Part shown: positions 43,656 through 52,058 of the stretch, in pieces | Numbering within the stretch: the first letter of the stretch is position 1 | Layout: every line of letters starts with the position of its first letter | Origin: G965247775 sp965247775 | Lineage (GTDB): Bacteria > Chloroflexota > Dehalococcoidia > Bin125 | Length of the DNA: 64,000 nt | Direction: 5' to 3' | NCBI GenBank assembly: GCA_965247775.1 | Contig: OZ252031.1 | Span: 682,001 to 746,000 of the forward strand | The notes under the pieces: generated by a model | Told to the model about the DNA's origin: nothing | The model's database searches: none | Seen by the model: the letters and a program-made list of their open reading frames with translations, nothing else | Made by a program: the position numbers and the translations under genes

Positions 43656-44597
43656 TCAGCCGCGACTTTCGCGGCCCCCATCGACGCGCAAGGCCAGCCA
43701 GCTCACCGCAAGAATGGCGACCGCCGCCAGAATCGCCAAGCCCACAGTCGGCAGGACGGCCCCGGACGGATCGCCGAGGCCCGTGCCGTTGAGGCCGTCC
43801 GGCCACGGCCAGAGCACCCGCACCGATCCGGCCATAAGGCCGATCAAGCCGGCCATCACGGTTTCATGATGGTGATGCAAAGCCCAGTGTAAGAGCTGCG
43901 AGAACGAGGCCAGCCCTCCCGCCGCTCCTGCGACGAAGAGGATCACTCGGACCAGGTCACGCTCCGTTACGGCGTCCAGCACAGGGCCGTACATTCCCAG
44001 GATCACGAGCAACAGCGACCCACTGATGCCGGGGAGGATCATGGCGCAGATGGCGACGGCCCCGGCGAGGAAGAACGCCCACGCGGGCGCCGTTTCACTT
44101 TGCCTCACCGTGTCCTCCGTCACTCCCTCACTCAGTCCGAGTAGTCCGAAGACCAAACCGCCAACGAGAATCATGATCAGGACACGTTGGAAATCGGGAC
44201 GGCCGATGAGCCCCCAGGCGACGACGATGGCGCTCAGCACCAGTCCCAGAAAGAGCCCCGCCATTTCCACCGGGTGGTCCTCGAGCTGCGCGTCCACGAC
44301 ATCGGCGAGGACCAAGATCGCCACCGCGATCCCCAGCAGCAGTGGGACCACGAAGAACCACTCCACCGCCCGGAAGCAGCGAATCGCGCCAGGCCGGTTG
44401 AGGCGCACCAGCTCGCCCAGCGCCGAACTCGCGGCCCGGATCGAGCCGAGCAGGCGATCGTAGATCCCCAGCACGAGGGCCACGGTTCCCCCGGATACCC
44501 CCGGCACGATGTCGGCGGCCCCCATCAGGAAGCCCCGCGCCATTGTCCAGATGATCGCGACCGTCGAGGCCTCGCGCGTGGAGTCGGGGGAGGGCAT
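43656..44597 (-). CDS. popT: DUF368 polytopic membrane protein, undecaprenyl-phosphate transporter (PopT) family
   Basis: A 313-residue protein with about nine membrane helices. The two internal repeats carry the family marks GAADIVPGVSGGTVALVLG and ICAMILPGISGSLLLVILGM. DUF368 proteins have been shown (PopT work, 2023) to return undecaprenyl phosphate across the membrane for cell-wall lipid recycling. A His-rich loop HWALHHHHET lies near 225. An in-frame GTG is at 44600; ATG 44597 is preferred. It is a stand-alone gene. The symbol rests on family membership only. Confidence 0.85.
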   Translation of the reverse strand: MPSPDSTREASTVAIIWTMARGFLMGAADIVPGVSGGTVALVLGIYDRLLGSIRAASSALGELVRLNRPGAIRCFRAVEWFFVVPLLLGIAVAILVLADVVDAQLEDHPVEMAGLFLGLVLSAIVVAWGLIGRPDFQRVLIMILVGGLVFGLLGLSEGVTEDTVRQSETAPAWAFFLAGAVAICAMILPGISGSLLLVILGMYGPVLDAVTERDLVRVILFVAGAAGGLASFSQLLHWALHHHHETVMAGLIGLMAGSVRVLWPWPDGLNGTGLGDPSGAVLPTVGLAILAAVAILAVSWLALRVDGGRESRG

Positions 44598-44600
44598 CAC

Positions 44601-45130
44601 AGCGACCGTAACGTCGAGCGGATCATATAAGCGGACTCTGATGGCGGCCGGACGTTCGCCCTCATCTCGGCGCCCGCGCGAGCCGTCGGGGCGGGCCGGG
44701 GATCGGGCCGCGACCGCCGCGGAGCTGACTGACGGCGCAGGGGTGGCTCACGCCCGCTCCACCCCGCGCCTCGTGCCGGGTCGTGCGCTGTAGCCGAGGG
44801 TGGGATCGTGCGGCGGCATCGCAGGCTGCGAGCGAAACGCTGTCGATGAACAGGGCATCACGTCTCACCATGCACTCCCAGCTCGGGGCAGCCCACGCCG
44901 CCGTCCAGCCGCCACGTGATCATCGGCGGCCTGGTGAGCGCGTGCAGGACGGGCCGCGGTCCAGATCGGCCGCCGCGCCGTGTTCCAGGTCTTCGTTCCG
45001 CGGTACCACGGCTGACGAGTGCGCGTCGCTCCGTGTGGCGATGCGCGGTCGGACGCTCAGCGTTCTGCCGAGGGGGCGGGCGGCCCCGTTGGGTGGAGCG
45101 ACCAGCGACCCCGCGAGCGGGTCACGACGA
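44601..45130. other. Stretch with no recognised gene
   Basis: Between the DUF368 gene and the LLM gene. Open frames exist on both strands but show no motifs; a minus-strand piece reading RRDALFIDSVSLAA might be a remnant but matches nothing I know. No tRNA cloverleaf was found by eye. Confidence 0.5.
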
Positions 45131-46393
45131 TCAATCTCCCGCGCCCGCGGCCGCCCGAGGGTCCGCGATGGGGGCGTACTCGTCGAGAGCGGGCTTGATC
45201 TCGGTCATGAATCTCTCGAGGTTCCAGATCACGCTGTCGAGCGGCTGCTGCGCGTAATGCATGATCAAGACGCAATACTCCGCCGGCAATTCCTGCCACT
45301 GCCGCACCATCTTGTCCCGCACCTCGTCGATCGTGCCCACGCAGTGCTGCTCAGACTCCTCGATCACCTCGGTGAAGGCGTTGACGCTGGTCTCCGGCGG
45401 CAGTGTCGTGCGGTCACGGCGGGCCTTCAGGGCCAGCAGATTGTAGAAGTTGCGCTGAATCTCAGCGTCGTACTTGGCGGTCGCCTCCACCGCCTGCGCG
45501 TGGGTGTCCCCAAGCTGCAGCCACCGCGTCGTTGCCTGGCGCTCCCCGAATTGCACGTCGTGGCCGGCGCCGCGGGCGGCGTCCAGGTAGATCCCGCCCA
45601 TCTCGGCGCCCTTCTCCACGTTCGTGAAGTACGTTGGTGTGAAGCCCATGCGGGCGCAGTACTCGACGGTCGGCACAGAGCCGCTGCTGGCGACGAAGAT
45701 GGGTGGGTGGGGCTGCGTGTAGGGCGCCGGGACGACGCTCACCCGGTGGACGCGGCCGTCCTCCCCGATCTCGCCGGGGGCTCCGAACTCCTTGGTGGCC
45801 TGCGCCATCCACCAGTCCACCCCTTCCTCGTAGGGGAAGGGGATCTTCCAGAGCGAATCGTTTTGCTCCACCGACTCCTGCGTCCAGGCGTTGAGCACCA
45901 TCTGGACTTGTCGCTCAAAGATGTCCCGGTTGATCAGGTCGTCCTTGCTCCCGTCGGAGTGGGTGGCGCGGGTCCCTAAGTGCTGGCCAATGATGTTGGT
46001 CCAGCGGTCTTGGTAGCCCCGCGCGAACCCCACGAAGGAGCGGCCCTCCGTCAGGTGATCCAGGATCGCGGTTTCCTCGGCGACGCGGATGGGGTGCTGA
46101 GCGCTCATCACGTAGCCCAGCGCGCCGACGCGCAGATTCTTGGTCAGGGTGCCCCAGCGCATGTTCAGCATGCCTGGATTGGGCCCCAGCTCGTAGCCCT
46201 CCGAGTGGAAATGATGCTCGATAGTGGCCGCGCCCCAGAACCCCAAGTCGTCGCAGGCCTGGACCAGATCGTCACAGCCCAGGATCACCTCGTGGTACCG
46301 CTCCACGTTGCGGCCAATCGGCCGCAGCGCGCGACGTTCGTCCTCGTCCACAGTGGGAATCACCGGGTAGATCTGCAGAATGACCTTGACCAT
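45131..46393 (-). CDS. LLM-class flavin-dependent oxidoreductase, YPVxPA subfamily
   Basis: A 420-residue member of the subfamily also found at 22619, 23901 and 48252, closest to the last. Marks: MVKVILQIYPVIPTVDEDER, AATIEHHFHSEGYELGPNPG, VGALGYVMSAQHPIRVAEET, FVGFARGYQDRWTNIIGQHL, MHYAQQPLDSVIWNLE. It ends a minus-strand run behind an LLM gene (48056) and a carboxymuconolactone-decarboxylase-like gene (46999). An upstream GAGAGAGG-type site precedes the ATG. It lies in inverted orientation to its close paralogue at 48252. Confidence 0.93.
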   Translation of the reverse strand: MVKVILQIYPVIPTVDEDERRALRPIGRNVERYHEVILGCDDLVQACDDLGFWGAATIEHHFHSEGYELGPNPGMLNMRWGTLTKNLRVGALGYVMSAQHPIRVAEETAILDHLTEGRSFVGFARGYQDRWTNIIGQHLGTRATHSDGSKDDLINRDIFERQVQMVLNAWTQESVEQNDSLWKIPFPYEEGVDWWMAQATKEFGAPGEIGEDGRVHRVSVVPAPYTQPHPPIFVASSGSVPTVEYCARMGFTPTYFTNVEKGAEMGGIYLDAARGAGHDVQFGERQATTRWLQLGDTHAQAVEATAKYDAEIQRNFYNLLALKARRDRTTLPPETSVNAFTEVIEESEQHCVGTIDEVRDKMVRQWQELPAEYCVLIMHYAQQPLDSVIWNLERFMTEIKPALDEYAPIADPRAAAGAGD

Positions 46394-46426
46394 GGGAACC
46401 TCTCTGCTGCGTCGGCCGGCTCGCTG

Positions 46427-46999
46427 CTAGGCGGGTCGGGAAAACGGCCGCGCGTCCACCTCCAGGGGAACGCGCATCGTATTGATGAAGCGAGCCAGCA
46501 TCCCGTAGTAGCCCGCCAGGATCGTCAGATCGACGAATCCCTCAATCCCGAACGCCTCCTGCAGCGCCGCCACCGTTGCCTCGTCCACGGGCTCATTGTT
46601 CGCCACCAGGCGCGTGTAGCGCAGGGCGGCCCCGGCTGGCGCGGGCAGCGTCTCGGCCTCCGGCGACCCGAGCGTCGCGATCGTTGCCGCATCAATGCCC
46701 AGCCGGTCCGCCACTTCCAAGTGATGGGTCCATTCGTAGGCGCAGCGTGCCTCTTGCGCTACGGTCAGGATGCAGAGTTCCCGCAGTTGGGCGTCGAAGT
46801 CGGTGTGGTAGCGGATGTGCTCCCCCACCGCCGCGACCGTGGTCAGCGCCCCGGGGCTGTTGCCCAATCCGCTGAACACGTTGGGCATGAAATCGACGCC
46901 GCGGGTTTCCATGATGTGTTCGAAGGCGGCGCGCTGATCGCCGGAGACGTCGGCGAACTGCGGTAGTGGTACGCGCGTGCCGGAGGTCGCTTGCGTCAT
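46427..46999 (-). CDS. Carboxymuconolactone-decarboxylase/AhpD-like protein
   Basis: A 190-residue helical protein of the CMD/AhpD fold. FMPNVFSGLGNSPGALTTVA, QLRELCILTVAQEARCAYEW and THHLEVADRLGIDAATIATL give the core. AhpD peroxidases have CxxC here; this protein has CAYE, one Cys only, so peroxidase activity is doubtful and a lactone decarboxylase or lyase role fits better. ATG 46999 overlaps the previous gene's stop as ATGA, and AAAGGA lies upstream, so it is translationally coupled to the LLM gene. Confidence 0.87.
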   Translation of the reverse strand: MTQATSGTRVPLPQFADVSGDQRAAFEHIMETRGVDFMPNVFSGLGNSPGALTTVAAVGEHIRYHTDFDAQLRELCILTVAQEARCAYEWTHHLEVADRLGIDAATIATLGSPEAETLPAPAGAALRYTRLVANNEPVDEATVAALQEAFGIEGFVDLTILAGYYGMLARFINTMRVPLEVDARPFSRPA

Positions 47000-48056
47000 G
47001 CTGGTCCTTTCGCGTGCTGTCGCCATCGGCGCGCAGACGGCCCGGACGTCTGCTCTCCCTCGACCAGGCGCGGGCTCACCTCCGCCGCGAAGAGCCGCAT
47101 GGAGGCCATGATCTGTGCATGGCTCGGCCCGCCGACATGGACGAAGAGGATAACGTATTCCACGCCCAGCGCCCGGATCCGCTCGAGGGCCGTACCGCAC
47201 TGCTCCGGACCTCCGAACACGGCCGATTCCCGCAAGGACTCAGTATCGAACGGCGTCCGCACCTGGTCGCGCTGCTCCGGCGCCGCCGCGTGGCGCCGCG
47301 CACCTAGCGGAAGCGCAGATGCGGCTCCTCGACCTCGCCCCAGGCCTGATCATCCGCTGGCGCCATGTAGAGCCCTTGGGCCAGCGGAGGCGTGCGGGAT
47401 CGAAGGGCTCGCCGAGCGGCGCGAGCGCCGCCCGGTACGCCTCGACTAACCTTCCGACCTGGGTCAGCGTCTGCCCTTGCGCCAGCATCACGCCCCAGCC
47501 CTCCCGCGCTGCCCGCTCCACGCCAGCGGCGCTGCCGGTGGCCAGCCAGACCGGTGGGTGCGGTCGCTGGTAGGGGCGTGGGACGACCGCGACATCCGGG
47601 AATCGCCAGTGCGCGCCCTCAAAGTCGAACGGCTCCGTGGCCTTCCAGGCGCGCAGGGCCAAGTCGATCGTTTCGTCGAACCGGGCCGCGCACTCCTCCA
47701 TCGGGTGGTCGAAGCCGTGATACTCCGTCCACTGGTAGCCACGCCCAATGCCGAAGTCGAAGCGGCCGTTGGAGAGGTGGTCCAGGATGGCCCCGGACTC
47801 CGCCAGGCGAAGGGGGTGGTAGGGAGCGCGGAGACGGCGGTGCCCAGTCGGACGTGGTCGGTTTCGGCGGCCAGATAGCTGAGCAGCTGGAAGTGTCCGC
47901 CGTGATGCCGTGGCCGGTGAAGTGGCGCTCGGTCATCCAGATGGATGCAAAGCCCAGCCGCTCCGCCTCCAGGGCCTGAGCGAGAGCCTGGCGATAGCGG
48001 TCGTGCTGGTCGGAGCCGGAGGGCCACTGAACGCTGTGAAAGAGGCCTAACTGCAC
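46996..48056 (-). pseudogene. LLM-class oxidoreductase, at least three frameshifts
   Basis: A luciferase-like enzyme of about 350 residues when joined. GTG 48056 (AGGAG upstream) reads QLGLFHSVQWPSGSDQHDRY and FASIWMTERHFTGHGITADT. Other frames continue with FQLLSYLAAETDHVRLGTAV, FDFGIGRGYQWTEYHGFDHP and FPDVAVVPRPYQRPHPPVWL. Near 47315 another break leads to RTPFDTESLRESAVFGGPEQ and the C-terminal VEYVILFVHVGGPSHAQIMA. Motif order is complete. It overlaps the CMD-like gene and lies in the same operon. Confidence 0.78.
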
Positions 48057-48251
48057 GCGGGCTCCTCGCTCGCTGGTGAGTAGACGGGGAGATTCCGGCC
48101 GATGCCCCAGCAACTGTTGTGCGAGAGATGCGGGCCACGCGGCTCCGCGATATAGTTCGCCCACCGGAAGATGCAGGCCCCCAGAATGGGCTGGGGCGGC
48201 GCGACCGCCGCCCCAGGGCCGAGTCTCACGAACCGAGGAAGGGTCCCCCGT

Positions 48252-49520
48252 ATGGTCAAGATCATCTTGCAGCTCTACCCGGTCATCCCGGCCGCCAGCG
48301 AAGAGGAGCGCATCGCGCTGCGGCCCATTGGCCGCAACGCGGAGCGCTACCAGCAAGTCGTGCGCGATTGGGCGGACATCATCCGCTGGTGCGACAATGA
48401 AGACGTCTGGGGCGCGGCCACCATTGAGCACCACTTCCACTCCGAGGGCTACGAAGTGGGGCCGAACCCGGGCATTCTCAACGCCTACTGGGCGGCGATG
48501 ACCAAGAACATCCGTCTGGGCCAGCTGGGCTACGTGATGAGCGCCCAGAACCCCATCCGGGTGGCTGAGGAAGCTGCCATCCTGGACCACCTCAGCCAGG
48601 GGCGCTGCTTCATCGGCTTCGCCCGGGGTTATCAGGACCGCTGGACCAACATCCTGGGGCAACACCTGGGCACCCGCGCAACCCATTCCGACGGCAGCGC
48701 CGACGACAAGCTCAACCGCGACATCTTCGAAGAGCAGGTCCAGATGGTGCTGGACGCCTGGACCCAGGACAGCATCGACCACAACAGCGACATCTGGCAG
48801 GTCCCCTACCCCTATGAGACCGGCATCGACTCGTGGTTCATGAAGCAGCGCACCGCGGTCCTGGGCGCCCCCGGCGAGGTCGACGAGAATCTCAACGTTC
48901 GGCGCGTCTCCGTGGTCCCGGCGCCGTACACCAAGCCCCATCCGCCGGTCATCGTGGCCAGCAACGCCAGCATCGAAACCGTCAGCTACTGCGGTGAGCG
49001 CGGTTTCATTCCCAATTACTTCACCCACATCGACCGCGCCGCCGGCCACGACCAGGCGTACATGGACGCCTCGCGCAAGGCGGGACGCCCGACGGTCTCC
49101 GGCCAGCTGCAGTCCCTCTGCCGCTGGATTCAGATCGGCGAGAACGACGCCGACGCGCGCCGCGCCATCGCCGCGTACGACAGCGATATCTGGAAGAACT
49201 TCTACGTGCCGACGTTCAAGGCGGTGGCGCCGGACGCGGCCAGCCTGCGCGAAGAAGGTGCCCCGGAGGACTTCGTCGATGACGTCGTCGGCTCCGGCAT
49301 CTGGTTCTGGGGGGACATCCACAAGGTGAAGGACCAGATGGTGAGCGAATGGAAGCGGCTCCCCGCCGAGTACATCACGATCATCTTCCACTTCGCCCAA
49401 ATGCCGAAGGAGGCCGTGCTCTACAACTTGGACCGCTTCATCAAGGAGATCAAGCCGGACCTGGACGAGATCACGGAGAAGGCCCACGCCGGCAGCGGCG
49501 TGGCCACCCCCGCCAGCTGA
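48252..49520 (+). CDS. LLM-class flavin-dependent oxidoreductase, YPVxPA subfamily
   Basis: A 422-residue member of the four-copy subfamily. Marks: MVKIILQLYPVIPAASEEER, AATIEHHFHSEGYEVGPNPG, LGQLGYVMSAQNPIRVAEEA, FIGFARGYQDRWTNILGQHL, FHFAQMPKEAVLYNLD. The ATG at 48252 is preferred over a longer frame for its GAGGAAGG site and family start. A strong Rho-independent terminator follows the stop (49542-49567). Diverges from the LLM/CMD operon, with close similarity to the gene at 45131. Confidence 0.93.
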   Translation: MVKIILQLYPVIPAASEEERIALRPIGRNAERYQQVVRDWADIIRWCDNEDVWGAATIEHHFHSEGYEVGPNPGILNAYWAAMTKNIRLGQLGYVMSAQNPIRVAEEAAILDHLSQGRCFIGFARGYQDRWTNILGQHLGTRATHSDGSADDKLNRDIFEEQVQMVLDAWTQDSIDHNSDIWQVPYPYETGIDSWFMKQRTAVLGAPGEVDENLNVRRVSVVPAPYTKPHPPVIVASNASIETVSYCGERGFIPNYFTHIDRAAGHDQAYMDASRKAGRPTVSGQLQSLCRWIQIGENDADARRAIAAYDSDIWKNFYVPTFKAVAPDAASLREEGAPEDFVDDVVGSGIWFWGDIHKVKDQMVSEWKRLPAEYITIIFHFAQMPKEAVLYNLDRFIKEIKPDLDEITEKAHAGSGVATPAS

Positions 49521-49541
49521 CCCGGTCCATCGCGAGCGTTG

Positions 49542-49573
49542 GAGGGCCACCCGTGCGGGTGGCCCTCTTGCTT
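49542..49573 (+). terminator. Rho-independent terminator
   Basis: GAGGGCCACCC (49542-49552) pairs perfectly with GGGTGGCCCTC (49557-49567) around GTGC, followed by TTGCTT. It is 21 bases after the stop of the LLM gene. This is the clearest terminator in the window. Confidence 0.8.
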
Positions 49574-49597
49574 CCCACAAACGAGGGTCCCTATGCT
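49568..49597 (+). promoter_or_regulatory. Candidate sigma70-type promoter overlapping the terminator tail
   Basis: TTGCTT (49568-49573) and TATGCT (49592-49597) are 18 bases apart and 70 bases before the ATG of the cyclase gene at 49667. The -35 hexamer is the T-rich tail of the preceding terminator. Confidence 0.5.
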
Positions 49598-49666
49598 GCC
49601 GCCGCGCGAACCGTGGACTGGTTCGCCGCGTCAAGCCGCCGCACGATCGTCGAGCAGGAGAAGGAT

Positions 49667-50617
49667 ATGGCCAACGAGCTGGAGCAAGCGTGCGAGAAAT
49701 ACCGCAATTGGGGCAAGTGGGGTGTGGACGATGAGTTGGGCACGCTCAACTACATCACGCCCGAGAAGATCGTCGAGGCCGCGGCCACGGTCAAGCAGGG
49801 CAAGGTCATCCACATGGGGATGCCGCTGGACTCGGACGGCCCGCAAACAGGCGGCATCGGGCGCTTCAACCCCATCCACCAGATGATCGCCACCGGCACC
49901 GACGCCGTCGCCGGCAAGCAGCTGTTCAACGGTGAACCGCTACCCGGCGGACTGGGCTACGCGGATGACACCATCGCGATGCCCCTCCAGTGCGCCTCCC
50001 AGTGGGACGCGCTCTCGCACGTCTACGACCGCGGTCGCATGTGGAACAACCGCTCCGCTGACCTGGTCACCGCCGGTGGCGCCGCCGCCTGCGGCATCCA
50101 GACGATGAAGGACAAGATCGTCAGCCGCGGGATCCTCTTCGATGTCGCCCGCTACAAGGGTGTCGACTACCTGGAGCCGGGCTACGCGATCACGGAAGAA
50201 GACCTCAACGGCTGCTTGGAGGAGGCGGGCCTCTCCATCGGCACGGGCGACGTTGCCATCATCCGCACAGGGCAGATGGGCTACTGCGTGAAGAACGGCT
50301 GGGGTGACTACGCCGGCGGCGACGCGCCCGGGCTCTCCTTCTCCACACTCGACTGGGTCCACCGCAACGAGGTCGCGGCCATCGCCACGGACACCTGGGG
50401 CGCAGAAGTTAGGCCCAACGAGCTTCCCAACACCTTCCAGCCTTGTCATGTCGTCTGGATTCCCAACATGGGGCTGCTGGTGGGCGAAATCCTCGACTTG
50501 GAGCCGCTGGGCGAGGATTGCGCCAACGACGGCGTCTACGAGTTCATGTTCGTCGCGCCGCCGTTGATCGTGACGGGTGGGGTCGGATCGCCCATCAACC
50601 CCCAGGCCGTCAAGTAG
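49667..50617 (+). CDS. Cyclase-family protein (long form)
   Basis: A 316-residue cyclase/KynB-like protein of the longer type. WGKWGVDDELGTLNYITPEK is the usual start; the metal motif is changed to SQWDALSHVYDRGRMWNN, as in this branch; IVSRGILFDVARYKGVDYL and DVAIIRTGQMGYCVKNGW follow. EVAAIATDTWGAEVRPNEL and PCHVVWIPNMGLLVGEILDL end the core. Hydrolysis of a cyclic amide, imide or lactone is likely. CAGGAGAAGGAT precedes the ATG. It is a distinct branch from the cyclase at 20918. Confidence 0.9.
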   Translation: MANELEQACEKYRNWGKWGVDDELGTLNYITPEKIVEAAATVKQGKVIHMGMPLDSDGPQTGGIGRFNPIHQMIATGTDAVAGKQLFNGEPLPGGLGYADDTIAMPLQCASQWDALSHVYDRGRMWNNRSADLVTAGGAAACGIQTMKDKIVSRGILFDVARYKGVDYLEPGYAITEEDLNGCLEEAGLSIGTGDVAIIRTGQMGYCVKNGWGDYAGGDAPGLSFSTLDWVHRNEVAAIATDTWGAEVRPNELPNTFQPCHVVWIPNMGLLVGEILDLEPLGEDCANDGVYEFMFVAPPLIVTGGVGSPINPQAVK

Positions 50618-50643
50618 TCAACTCCCTCCACGCGGCGCAGTGA

Positions 50644-50669
50644 ACGGGGGGCGCGGATGCGCCCCCCGT
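50644..50669 (+). terminator. Perfect 11-bp hairpin
   Basis: ACGGGGGGCGC (50644-50654) pairs with GCGCCCCCCGT (50659-50669) around GGAT, 27 bases after the cyclase stop and before the sulfurtransferase gene. No T-run follows; terminator-like by position and strength. Confidence 0.6.
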
Positions 50670-50733
50670 CGCCACCGGGGCCCGCGGACGCTCCGAGTCG
50701 GCGGGGTACGCTTGAAGCGCGAAGGGCTCGACG

Positions 50734-51585
50734 ATGACTGCCGCGGACCCCACCCGTCTGGTGACGCCCGAGTGGCTGGCCGCGCATCTCGACGATCCGA
50801 CGGTCAAGGTCGCCGAGATCTCCTTCGCTGCCCAGGACACCGCCTATGAGCGCGGCCACATCCCCGGTGCGCGCTGGTGGTATTGGAAGGCCCTCTGCTG
50901 GGACGACGACATTCGCGAGTTGGTTACCCCCGCGCAGATGGCGGCGCGTCTGGGCGCGGCCGGCGTGGGAGCGGATGACACGCTGGTGCTGTACGGTGAC
51001 CCCGCCCAGTTCGGCAGTTACGCGTTCTGGGCCCTGCACATGGCAGGCCATCGCGACATACGCCTTCTCAACGGCAGCCGCGCTCGGTGGGAGGCCGAGG
51101 GCCTGCCCCTCACAACCGACGCCCCTGCCGTGAGCGCCGTCGACTATCCGCCGCCGACCGCGCGCGGCGCCGCCCGCGTCGGGCGCGACGATGTCCGTGA
51201 CCATCTGCGCGAGGCGGGACGGGTGCTGCTGGACGTGCGCTCTCCCGCCGAATACCGCGGAGAGCGGGTCATGCCGCCCCCCGGCTTCGACCACGGCGCT
51301 GAGCGCACCGGCCGCATTCCGGGCGCGGTGCATCTGCACTTCCGCGACATCCTCCACGACGATGACACCTACAAGTCGCCCGACGAGATCCGCCGCCTCT
51401 GCGCCGCCACCGGCGTCGATGTCGCGGCCGGCAGCCAGGAAATCGTCACTTATTGCCGTCTCAGCCATCGCGCCACGTCCGTCTGGTTCGCGCTCACCTT
51501 CCTGCTTGGACACCCCGCCACCCGCGTCTACGACGGCTCCTGGACCGAGTGGGGCAGCATCGTCGGCTTCCCCATCGAGCGATAG
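50734..51585 (+). CDS. Thiosulfate/3-mercaptopyruvate sulfurtransferase
   Basis: A 283-residue protein with two rhodanese domains. The N-terminal domain (to about 130) is inactive and has YERGHIPGARWWYWK. The C-terminal domain has VLLDVRSPAEYRGE, GRIPGAVHLHFRDI and the active loop IVTYCRLSHRATS with Cys241. The loop CRLSHR resembles thiosulfate sulfurtransferases more than mercaptopyruvate ones (CGSGVT). It transfers sulfane sulfur to cyanide or thiols. A TACGCT hexamer near 50707 may be a -10. It stands alone. Confidence 0.92.
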   Translation: MTAADPTRLVTPEWLAAHLDDPTVKVAEISFAAQDTAYERGHIPGARWWYWKALCWDDDIRELVTPAQMAARLGAAGVGADDTLVLYGDPAQFGSYAFWALHMAGHRDIRLLNGSRARWEAEGLPLTTDAPAVSAVDYPPPTARGAARVGRDDVRDHLREAGRVLLDVRSPAEYRGERVMPPPGFDHGAERTGRIPGAVHLHFRDILHDDDTYKSPDEIRRLCAATGVDVAAGSQEIVTYCRLSHRATSVWFALTFLLGHPATRVYDGSWTEWGSIVGFPIER

Positions 51586-51782
51586 CCCCCCTTGGCGCGG
51601 CGCCCGTTGCGCCCCACTCACCGTTTCGGCAAGGACGGGTCCACGACACACGCGACCTAACTCCGGCGGAGTCCTCCCCCGCACACGGAAGGTCGGCCGC
51701 GGCTCATCGCCCGGGAAAGCGCCAAGCGGGTGAGGAACTGCTAGCCTCGCGCCGATCCGCGACAGAAAAAGGGGGTGGCATC

Positions 51783-51989
51783 GTGGCGACAACGGGACCT
51801 GTGGGCGCGGCCCCGGCGGAGCAGCGCGGCTGGGCATCGCGCCTGTTCGGGGCCCTGCGCACGGGCGCGAGGGGGATCTGGCTCCTCCTCTCCGTGCTCT
51901 TCCTCGCCCTGGGGCTCCTGCTGCGCGGCGCCGGCAAGGGCCTGACCAGCGCCGGCGGCTGGCGGTTCGGGGGCAAGAAGAAGGCCTAG
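51783..51989 (+). CDS. Small single-pass membrane protein
   Basis: A 68-residue protein: ATTGPVGAAPAEQRGWASRL, a membrane helix GIWLLLSVLFLALGLLLRG, then a Gly/Lys-rich tail ending FGGKKKA. The basic tail suggests a cytoplasmic C-terminus. The GTG at 51783 has GGGGGTGG upstream and the frame ends before the beta-lactamase-like gene. A TAGCCT hexamer near 51742 may be a -10. No family is recognised. Confidence 0.55.
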   Translation: MATTGPVGAAPAEQRGWASRLFGALRTGARGIWLLLSVLFLALGLLLRGAGKGLTSAGGWRFGGKKKA

Positions 51990-52058
51990 GTCAGTGGGCG
52001 GTACGCACCCCCCGCGACGCCGTACACCCCCGCAGGCGGCACGTTGGGGGGGCAGGCG

